Both the position numbers and the translations under genes were made by a program. This document shows positions 1 to 7,435 of a stretch of 64,000 nt of DNA, piece after piece. Under the pieces are notes generated by a model that saw nothing but the letters and a program-made list of their open reading frames with translations, was not told the DNA's origin and made no database searches. Position 1 is the first letter of the stretch, and the number at the start of each line of letters is the position of its first letter. The DNA is taken from positions 124,001 to 188,000 of the forward strand of contig CANQNN010000002.1 in assembly GCA_947625205.1 (NCBI GenBank), written 5' to 3'. This stretch comes from an uncultured Lachnospiraceae bacterium. Lineage in GTDB: Bacteria > Bacillota > Clostridia > Lachnospirales > Lachnospiraceae.

Positions 1-1
1 G

Positions 2-31
2 GAGTTTGAGCAGAATATGAATATGAGTTAA
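2..31 (+). CDS. C-terminal tail of an upstream Rpn-family nuclease paralog (cut by window edge)
   Basis: Only the last nine codons and the TAA stop are in the window. They read EFEQNMNMS, nearly identical to the end EFERNMNAS of the complete Rpn-family gene that stops at 1344. The nucleotides after the stop (TAATGGTGAAC) also resemble those after the complete copy (TAATGGCGAAC). I infer a tandem paralog just upstream. The body of that gene is outside the window, so its integrity cannot be judged. Confidence 0.6.
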   Translation, partial: EFEQNMNMS

Positions 32-283
32 TGGTGAACTGACAGCAGAGAAGCGTTTAACGATCAACGATTTGCAATCATACTTGAACGGGAAAAGTAT
101 TCCATGTAAGAATTTTATACGGTTATGGCAAAGAGAGTAGATTGAACGAAATAAACGAAAAAACGTTTACTATTTTTGCAAAAAGATATTGCACCCGGCA
201 CGGGATCGTGCTATCTTATAAACAAACATATCTGGGAAATCTGAACGTTCTGAACGCATGTCTGAATTTCTGTTCTGAGAGAA

Positions 284-315
284 TCCCTTATATGGACATA
301 AAATCAAATAAGGGA
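284..315 (+). promoter_or_regulatory. Hairpin that can mask the ribosome-binding site of the Rpn gene
   Basis: TCCCTTAT (284-291) is the exact reverse complement of ATAAGGGA (308-315), separated by 16 nt. The right arm runs into the Shine-Dalgarno sequence AGGGAGG (311-317) ahead of the GTG start at 325. Pairing would hide about half of the ribosome site. Transposase-like genes are often held down this way, but regulation here is inference from the sequence only. Confidence 0.45.
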
Positions 316-324
316 GGAAAAGGA

Positions 325-1344
325 GTGGGAAGGAAAGACCTGCAGAAGAAAGGCTATTTTCATGATCCAAAACGTTTTGCAGACCTGATCAACGGTGTAG
401 TGTGTGCGGGACGGCCGGTAATTACAGCAGATGACCTGACTGAATTGGACAGTCAAACGGGGCAGTTTGCTATCGCCGGATATGACAAGAGCGGAGGCGG
501 CATCTTGAAAGACCGCCGACGTGATGTGGTGCGAAGAGCCGCCTTCGGAGTAGACTTCATGGTGATCGGGATCGAAAATCAGGAGATGCCGGATTACCTG
601 ATGCCGCTGCGTTGTATGTCTTATGACACGGCAGAGTACGAGAGACAGGCGGCGCAGATCGGACGGGCAGTCAGAAACAGCGGAGAGGTCACACAGGCTG
701 AATTCCTGTCGGGCTTTCGGAAAGACAGCAGACTACATCCCTGCGTGACAGTGGTGTTATACTATGGAGAAGACTGGGATGGTGCGGTGAGCCTGAAAGA
801 TATCATGGACATGGATAAAATTCCGAAAGAGCTGGCAGACAAAGTGAATGATTACAAGATATATCTGTGCGAAGTGCGGAAATTTGAGAACACGGAAGTA
901 TTTAAAACGGATGTCAAGCAGGTTTTCGACTGTCTGAGGTATGCAAAGGAGCCGGAGAAATTATACCGGTTAATGGCGAACGATCCGGCGTATCGGGCGA
1001 TGGAGTCAGACACCTATGAGGCGATAGTGGAGTATACCGGAGCGAGTGAGTTGATGAAGGTAAAAGAATACGGAGAGGACGGTAAGGTTGATATGAGCGA
1101 TATGGCAACGGAACTGATTGAACTGGGGCGCAGAAAAGGGATCGAGCAGGGAATCGCACAGGGTGTCGGGCAGGGCATGATCAATGCCATAACGGAACTT
1201 TTGCGGGATCTGGGACAGATCCCGCAGCGGGTCATGGAGCTGATCGAAGCACAGGATGACCCGGATATCTTAAGCCGCTGGATCAAGGCTGCGGCCCGGG
1301 CAAACAGCATCGAAGAGTTTGAACGGAATATGAATGCGAGTTAA
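325..1344 (+). CDS. Rpn-family recombination-promoting nuclease / putative transposase
   Basis: This 339-residue protein belongs to the PD-(D/E)XK nuclease-like Rpn (YhgA-like) family; characterised members cut DNA and promote RecA-independent recombination. The open frame extends back to 142, but I place the start at GTG 325. It follows AGGGAGGAAAAGGA, and the protein then begins VGRKDLQKKGYF, the usual family start. The core shows RDVVRRAAF (about residue 63), MVIGIENQEMPDYLMP (about 79-94) and VTVVLYYGEDWDG (about 142-154). The C-terminal part is a charged helix with RRKGIEQGIAQGVGQG, also typical. The stop overlaps the ATG of the next ORF by one base, and a hairpin lies over the ribosome site. 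Family membership is secure; activity is not shown. Confidence 0.85.
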   Translation: MGRKDLQKKGYFHDPKRFADLINGVVCAGRPVITADDLTELDSQTGQFAIAGYDKSGGGILKDRRRDVVRRAAFGVDFMVIGIENQEMPDYLMPLRCMSYDTAEYERQAAQIGRAVRNSGEVTQAEFLSGFRKDSRLHPCVTVVLYYGEDWDGAVSLKDIMDMDKIPKELADKVNDYKIYLCEVRKFENTEVFKTDVKQVFDCLRYAKEPEKLYRLMANDPAYRAMESDTYEAIVEYTGASELMKVKEYGEDGKVDMSDMATELIELGRRKGIEQGIAQGVGQGMINAITELLRDLGQIPQRVMELIEAQDDPDILSRWIKAAARANSIEEFERNMNAS

Positions 1345-1365
1345 TGGCGAACGATCCGGCGTATC
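969..1365 (+). repeat. 26-bp exact direct repeat pair within the Rpn genes (969-994 and 1340-1365)
   Basis: The sequence beginning GTTAATGGCGAAC and ending GGCGTATC occurs at 969-994, inside the complete Rpn gene, and again at 1340-1365, across the stop of that gene and the start of the next ORF. The downstream sequences also remain similar at protein level (MANDPAYRAMESDTY against MANDPAYQAMEPDTY). This is the footprint expected of a tandem duplication or recombination between paralogs. Confidence 0.85.
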
Positions 1366-1646
1366 AGGCAATGGAGCCCGATACTTATGATGTGATCGCC
1401 GCATATACGAAGACAACGGAACTGATGCAGGTCAAAAAATACGGAGAAAGAGAGGGAAAAGTAGATATGTGCAGGGCGATAACGGAGCTGATCGAGAGAG
1501 GCCGCAGGGAAGGCATGGAATGCGGGGTGGAACAGGGGTGTATCAATGCCGCGAGGCGCATGCTCATAGACGGGGAACTGTCATTGGAGAAGATCGCCGA
1601 GTATACGGCGCTGCCGCTTGAGGAGGTGCGGAAGCTTCGGATATAA
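1344..1646 (+). pseudogene. C-terminal fragment of a second Rpn-family nuclease (100 codons)
   Basis: The encoded 100 residues match only the C-terminal third of the preceding gene (MANDPAY, then TELIERGRREGMECGVEQG against TELIELGRRKGIEQG). The nuclease core is missing. The final part (GELSLEKIAEYTALPLEEVRKLRI) differs from the neighbour but is the usual end of longer family members. The ATG overlaps the previous stop (TAATG), so it could still be made by translational coupling. I read it as a remnant left by recombination at the 26-bp repeat; a working small protein cannot be excluded. Confidence 0.65.
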
Positions 1647-1695
1647 AAATCCGAAAAGGGGAAAAGGGTGAAAAGGGTGAATTCTGACAAAACAC

Positions 1696-1723
1696 TTGCA
1701 TAAATCTCAAGATATAGTAAAAT
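1696..1723 (+). promoter_or_regulatory. Candidate promoter for the first BspA-like gene
   Basis: TTGCAT (1696-1701) and TAAAAT (1718-1723) are separated by 16 bp, an acceptable sigma-A arrangement. It would give a leader of about 190 nt before the ATG at 1921. The rest of the 1647-1920 interval is AT-rich and holds no ORF or RNA gene that I recognise. Confidence 0.35.
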
Positions 1724-1920
1724 TATGATGTATGCTGATGTATAGTGTATGCTTTGCCTTTTAATACATATAAAGCTAATTTTATGGTTCAAAACTGACG
1801 ATATATATATGTAGTGGGTGCAAAAGCAGGATGATATACGTGGGTTGACAGGCTCACACAAGGTTATAGATTGAATTTTACATAGGTTATATAGATTCCA
1901 TGCGGTAGAAGGAGAAAAAA

Positions 1921-4900
1921 ATGGCTAAGAAAACACCGGTTAAGAAATCAAGAAGGAGATTAAAGAGAAGCGTCAGAAGGAGTCTGTCGGCGGTTCTCAT
2001 GATCACTGCAATTGGTGTTGCGGCGATTCCTGTGCCGGAAAACCGGGCGAGTAGTCCGGGGATTATGCCGATAGCGGCGCCTCCGCACACGGCGACCTAT
2101 TCATATCCAAGTAATACCCCTAGTGATGATGATGAGAACGATGATATTCATAAAAAGTATTGGCTTAATGCAGCCATGACTACTACCACAAATAAGCCGA
2201 AGCCTGAAACGGAAGAGCCAGGTGTAAGTCTATTAAAAAAGCCTGAGGATGCTGATTCGATACATCCTTCCTTAGTTGTACGCAAAACATCTGACGATAC
2301 ATGGGAACTGATCTGGCAGTTTGAATATTTCAATGAAAATAATATAGTAGGTAGTGGAGTTGTATCTAAATACAATGATGAATTTCGGCAGGATAATGTA
2401 AAACTTCCTTACAGTATTACCTATATGTATGATACGGTTAGCACCGATGAATATGATGCTTTTTATGCTGATCCGACAAATGGTAACAGCAAAGAGTATT
2501 CCTTGAAAGATCCTAATGCGGTACAGCTAGCGGCGCGTGAAGCAGGTGAGTTCTTAGATAAGTATTTTCCTAAAGAATATAGTCAACATGTGGCAGACTA
2601 TCAAGAATGGAAGAAAAATGGTGAAGAAGGGGAGGAGCCAGAATTAAAGAGGTATGTCTCTGAATTATCCGATGATCAGAAGTTAGAATATTATTGTGAC
2701 CATAAATGTGGTAAAGTGCTAGATACAAGGACAGGAACAATAAAAGAGGGAGTAGAAGGCGATTCCTTATCCGGCTATGTGTTAGTGAAGATGACAGACA
2801 GATCGTCAGGTAAGGTGGCGGGTGTTGTTTCTTCTGAGGTCTATATTCCACGTAAAAAGGAGAATGCGGAAACCGCCGGAGAGGTTGATGAGAACGGTTT
2901 CAAACGTCTCGGCAAAGCAACGATTGCAGCTATTGGCGATGAAGCTTTTAAGGATGTTCAGAATGTATCAACCATAGAACTGCCGTCTGAGATCCACTAT
3001 ATTGGCGAGAGCGCTTTTGAAGGTTCTTTTATTAAAAGTGTTTCTTTTGTAAATGTGGAGAAGATTGGCAATAGAGCTTTTAAAAATTGTACACAGCTAA
3101 CATCGATTTCTATGGGTGATGGTACGAAAACGATCGGCACCGAGGCTTTTTATAATACAGGTATCAGCAGTGTAACATTTCCATATTCTATTCAGAAGAT
3201 TGGACCGGGTGCGTTTGCTGAATGTAAAAATTTGTCAACAGTGGATTTTACGAAAGTCGCATCGATTGATATTTATGACTATGCTTTTTATAATGATGCA
3301 GCTTTGACTGGCGTTACTTTTGGAGATAATGTGTCTTGTACTACCCTCGGCTATGCTTCATTTGCACTGGGCAATGGGGGTGGTTCTCTAACATCATTTG
3401 CCTTTCCGAAGACGCTAAATAGAGTGGCGGATTATATCAAACATGATGCAGAAAAACTCAAAGAAGAAACAGCGGAAGGACGTGCTGAATACGGGTCGCG
3501 GGATGAGAAAAACTTGAAAGGAAAAATGGATGGCCTGGGTGATCTGGTGTTGGCTGGGCGTGTAACGTTGCAAGAAGTTACTTTGCCTGCTGATTTGGGA
3601 CGCTCAGCGAATGCAGTGCTACCAAATGATCTCTTGTATAACTGTACAGGATTGAATTGTGTCATTTTTCCGGACGATAAGGCGGGATCATGTGGTAATC
3701 TTACTTATAATCCCGAAGTGTTCTGTGCTACGGTCAGCAATCCGGATTTCTATGTAAGAGGACCTGAACTGGATTTCAAAAAAAATCCCGCTATGCCGCG
3801 TCAGACCACATGGAAAGCTAAAACAGGGGTATCAGATGTTGTGCCTTATGTGTATGTGAAAGACGGCAAGGAGTATTATGAGGTCAGTGACGGATTTTAT
3901 CTGATGTGCATCGACAATACAGGTATGCTCACTAGTTGTACGCTTACCCCTGAGGCTAAAGTTGAAGAATGGAATGGGGAACTTGTGATTCCGTCCGTGG
4001 TTGGCAACACAAAAGTAACGGGAATCGCACCAGGCTGTTTCTCTGATCCGGAGTTGAATAAGCGGGTGAAGGAATTGGAAATTTCCGACGATTCGATCAC
4101 GTCGATCGGTGATGCCGTTTTTCAGGGAAATGAAAGTACGGGAGAATGGCAGAAGCTGGAGAAGGTCTATATTGGCAATTCCGTTGCTTCGGTGGGTGCG
4201 AATGCCTTCAAGGACTGCAAGAGTTTGATCGATGTTACCTTTGCGACACCATCCGCTGGCTATGCGGCGTTCCAGATTGGTGCGGATGCGTTTAAAACAG
4301 GAAGTAAACAACTTACTTTTCATGGGGATATTGTGGAAGGATATGCGCCTTTTGAGTGGGCGACTGACCCTGAAACAATCATTCAACCGGAGGGTAGCAT
4401 CCGAGTGTGCTATAAGAGTCCATTGCCCACGTTGCTTACCGTTATGTATAATCCAATCACGGATATGGTAACACTTCTTGACTATCCGAAGTACAATGAG
4501 ATTGATGAACTCTTGTATCAGGAGTATGCGGATGAGATAAAAACGTCAGGTAAAGACAATTACAATGACTGGCGTGAGATGACTTTTTATACACAATACA
4601 GTGATCCGTTTTATGATGGCAGTCGGTATGATTTTGCACAGAAATGGAAGGCGGCAGGAGGCGATAGTGATGCCGAGGAAGCATTATATAGTGACGGAAG
4701 TTACGGACCGTGGATCACAGATAATTTCTGCACATTTATGAGTGGTGGACACTTGGACGAATGGTTGGAGGAATACGGAAAAGATACACAGAAGGACTGG
4801 CAGAATAAAGAGGAAACATGGAGCGCAAAAGCAGATACAATAGCAGACTTCTTCTTTGAACCTATTGTTGCTTATGCAGCAGATGCGCCTGACGACTATT

Positions 4901-7425
4901 ATAAGCACTATCCATTTATTGTTACGCAGGCGGTGGATTCAGACAATCCGTACTGGCCGACTACGCCCGAGGAATCTCTGCTAGTCTATAATACAAAGAA
5001 TCTTGATATTCCGGCGGGCATAGATTCTATTGATGCATATGGTTATGCTTGTGATTTGACAGTGGATGGCGAGAAGAACGAGAGCGTTGCGGCGTCTAAT
5101 CAGCAGAACAAAGCGACATATTTTTTCCCTGGTACGAACGGTTCACGTTGGACTACGGAAAGTTATGATATGTATTACGGAATAAAAGGTGCGAACGAAG
5201 ATGATCCCGATACGGATATCGTTCCCGGCTTATTTAGCGGTATGATCGTGGACGGCGAGACATCATCTCATGGAGAGACGCATAAGCGCGGCAACGATGT
5301 GATTCGTTCTGTGACCATGCACAGTGTTAAATATCTGCCGGACTATGCTTTTGACAGTTGTGAAGGTCTTGAATATGTGATTCTGGGCGATGATTGCGCA
5401 GATATCGGGGTGGCACCGTTCAGGGGATGCTATTCCGTGACAACGGTGGGTGACAATGACTACTATACTACGGTCAATGGAATTATATATTCCAAGAATA
5501 CTGACGGCTCCTACACGATAGAGGAATGTCTGGCGGGCAGAGGAAGGGCAGTAGGACCGGGTGCGGTCAATGTGTTGTCTGATCCTGATTTGAAGAATGT
5601 AAGCGCTATTAAGCCGGGCGCTTTTGAAGACTGTGATTTTCTGACGGAAGTGAATTTCGGAAGCAGTGATACGGCGGGACTTCAGGAGATCCCGGAAGAC
5701 TGTTTTAGAAACTGCGATATATTATCCAAAGTAACGCTTCCTATGACGGTCAACGATATTGGGCCTAATGCTTTTGTGGGTGCAAACAGTTTGAATGAAC
5801 TGGTGGTTTACGGCAAGGAAGTCAAGATATCGGGCAGGGCATTCAGAAATGAGAAGGATGAGAGCGGCAGGGATGAGCGGGCGAGAACGACTGTCCGTGC
5901 TTATGAGGATTCTGCAGTAGCCAGATATGTGAAGGAGTACGGCGATGAATACAATTTATTCATCGATGAGGTCAATCCTCTGGGTGAGATATGGCAGGTA
6001 TCCTTCTATGATCCAAACTATGTGCTCATCGAGGATCTGAAGGACCAGTCAGGCAATCCGTTAGATAATCCGCAGTATGTGGAGGACGGCGCCCGTGCGA
6101 CCGAGCCGGCTGCTCCCGTTATGGAAGGCTGGACTTTTGAACGATGGGTAGGCTCCAACAATGTGGATCTCGGCAAGCCGATCCATGAGGACAGCTTCTT
6201 CTATGCGCAGGGTTTTTCGGAAAGCGGTATGGTGAACGGCAAATATCCCGTTGAGTTCTATGACGGAGTAGACGGCAAACAAGTTGGTCCTACGCAGTAT
6301 ATTGATCCGGGTAAGGATGCGATAGCGCCGGGACATCCCGTGCATACCGGTTATGAGGCGGACGGCTATAGCGATACTTATACAAATATACAGATGGCGA
6401 AGACAATTGTTCTGAAATATAAGGCGGTATCAACCAGCGGATCTTCGACAGGCGGTACACAGACACCGGGCAATACGTCTAACAGAACCAGTTCGTCTAA
6501 TAATACTACCAGCAATACCAGTAATACGAGCACAACGTCAAGCTCAACCGGTTCAACGTCTGCATCTACGATAGGTATGCATGTAGTGACAGTCAACGGC
6601 GGCAGCGGCAGCGGCACGTATGCAACGGGAGCAACGGTCCTGATCACGGCAAATACGCCGGCGGCAGGTTCCGTATTCAGTAAATGGACGACAACATCGC
6701 AGGGAGTGTCTCTGGCGAATGTGAGCGCAACACCGACCACATTCAGTATGCCGGCAAACGACGTAGTCATCACGGCTGAGTTTACAGCGGCTGCGGCGCC
6801 GGTGGCGAATACAGGAAGCAATGCCGTTAATATAAATAATAACGATAACGGAAGTACCCGTGTGGATATCACGAAGCCGGGTATCTCCAATAAGGATCTT
6901 GCATCGGCGAATGTGAACGGCTCTACGGATAATTTTGTTATTAAGATCACTGAGACGGATGAAGCGACCAACGCGGTAAGGGAGGCGCTGACGAACAAGT
7001 ACGGAAGCCTGGATAATATTCTTTACTATGCGATGGATATCAGTCTGTATGATTCGACCGGAACAGTGAAGCTTACGGATACCTCCGGCATCACGGTTGA
7101 TATCACGATCCCGATACCGGATGCTCTCGTGACATACGGCGGCAATAACATGGCGGGCGCGGTGATCAATGGCAACCAGTTGGAGAATCTGAACGAGAAC
7201 TTTACAACGATCAACGGTGTTCCTTGTATCCGGTTTACGGCAACGCACTTCTCGCCGTACACGGTTTACGTTGATACGGGCAACCTGACAGAAGGTATGC
7301 TGGATACAACGCCTAAGACCGGCGACCCGATTCATCCGAAGTGGTTTTTGTCGATCGGTCTTGCATGTTTATCCGTCATTCTGTTCATGAAGAAGGATAA
7401 GGGTGCTAAGGTAAAAACGGCATAA
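1921..7425 (+). CDS. Giant BspA-like leucine-rich-repeat surface protein
   Basis: This 1834-residue secreted protein starts at ATG 1921 behind GAAGGAGAAAAA. It has a very basic n-region (KKSRRRLKRSVRRS) and a hydrophobic core at about 22-37. BspA/TpLRR repeats (LRR_5 type, IGDEAFKD, IGNRAFKNC, IGPGAFAEC) lie at about 325-480, 690-805 and 1120-1315. Next come InlB/Flg_new-like beta repeats (WTFERWVG), a Ser/Thr/Asn-rich linker (about 1503-1551), a divergent InlB B-repeat (SVFSKWT, FSMPANDVVITAEF) and a C-terminal domain shared with the next gene. PKTGD at 1798, IHPKWFL, a membrane helix and a KKDKGAKVK tail resemble a sortase signal. BspA proteins usually mediate adhesion to host or bacterial surfaces; the ligand is unknown. 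The first 3 kb look more AT-rich than the last 2 kb. Confidence 0.85.
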   Translation: MAKKTPVKKSRRRLKRSVRRSLSAVLMITAIGVAAIPVPENRASSPGIMPIAAPPHTATYSYPSNTPSDDDENDDIHKKYWLNAAMTTTTNKPKPETEEPGVSLLKKPEDADSIHPSLVVRKTSDDTWELIWQFEYFNENNIVGSGVVSKYNDEFRQDNVKLPYSITYMYDTVSTDEYDAFYADPTNGNSKEYSLKDPNAVQLAAREAGEFLDKYFPKEYSQHVADYQEWKKNGEEGEEPELKRYVSELSDDQKLEYYCDHKCGKVLDTRTGTIKEGVEGDSLSGYVLVKMTDRSSGKVAGVVSSEVYIPRKKENAETAGEVDENGFKRLGKATIAAIGDEAFKDVQNVSTIELPSEIHYIGESAFEGSFIKSVSFVNVEKIGNRAFKNCTQLTSISMGDGTKTIGTEAFYNTGISSVTFPYSIQKIGPGAFAECKNLSTVDFTKVASIDIYDYAFYNDAALTGVTFGDNVSCTTLGYASFALGNGGGSLTSFAFPKTLNRVADYIKHDAEKLKEETAEGRAEYGSRDEKNLKGKMDGLGDLVLAGRVTLQEVTLPADLGRSANAVLPNDLLYNCTGLNCVIFPDDKAGSCGNLTYNPEVFCATVSNPDFYVRGPELDFKKNPAMPRQTTWKAKTGVSDVVPYVYVKDGKEYYEVSDGFYLMCIDNTGMLTSCTLTPEAKVEEWNGELVIPSVVGNTKVTGIAPGCFSDPELNKRVKELEISDDSITSIGDAVFQGNESTGEWQKLEKVYIGNSVASVGANAFKDCKSLIDVTFATPSAGYAAFQIGADAFKTGSKQLTFHGDIVEGYAPFEWATDPETIIQPEGSIRVCYKSPLPTLLTVMYNPITDMVTLLDYPKYNEIDELLYQEYADEIKTSGKDNYNDWREMTFYTQYSDPFYDGSRYDFAQKWKAAGGDSDAEEALYSDGSYGPWITDNFCTFMSGGHLDEWLEEYGKDTQKDWQNKEETWSAKADTIADFFFEPIVAYAADAPDDYYKHYPFIVTQAVDSDNPYWPTTPEESLLVYNTKNLDIPAGIDSIDAYGYACDLTVDGEKNESVAASNQQNKATYFFPGTNGSRWTTESYDMYYGIKGANEDDPDTDIVPGLFSGMIVDGETSSHGETHKRGNDVIRSVTMHSVKYLPDYAFDSCEGLEYVILGDDCADIGVAPFRGCYSVTTVGDNDYYTTVNGIIYSKNTDGSYTIEECLAGRGRAVGPGAVNVLSDPDLKNVSAIKPGAFEDCDFLTEVNFGSSDTAGLQEIPEDCFRNCDILSKVTLPMTVNDIGPNAFVGANSLNELVVYGKEVKISGRAFRNEKDESGRDERARTTVRAYEDSAVARYVKEYGDEYNLFIDEVNPLGEIWQVSFYDPNYVLIEDLKDQSGNPLDNPQYVEDGARATEPAAPVMEGWTFERWVGSNNVDLGKPIHEDSFFYAQGFSESGMVNGKYPVEFYDGVDGKQVGPTQYIDPGKDAIAPGHPVHTGYEADGYSDTYTNIQMAKTIVLKYKAVSTSGSSTGGTQTPGNTSNRTSSSNNTTSNTSNTSTTSSSTGSTSASTIGMHVVTVNGGSGSGTYATGATVLITANTPAAGSVFSKWTTTSQGVSLANVSATPTTFSMPANDVVITAEFTAAAAPVANTGSNAVNINNNDNGSTRVDITKPGISNKDLASANVNGSTDNFVIKITETDEATNAVREALTNKYGSLDNILYYAMDISLYDSTGTVKLTDTSGITVDITIPIPDALVTYGGNNMAGAVINGNQLENLNENFTTINGVPCIRFTATHFSPYTVYVDTGNLTEGMLDTTPKTGDPIHPKWFLSIGLACLSVILFMKKDKGAKVKTA

Positions 7426-7435
7426 AGGAAAGTCT

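Noticed and set aside
142-324. Upstream ATG (142) as start of the Rpn nuclease
   Set aside because: The extra 61 codons do not fit the family and the strong ribosome site lies at 311-324, before GTG 325.
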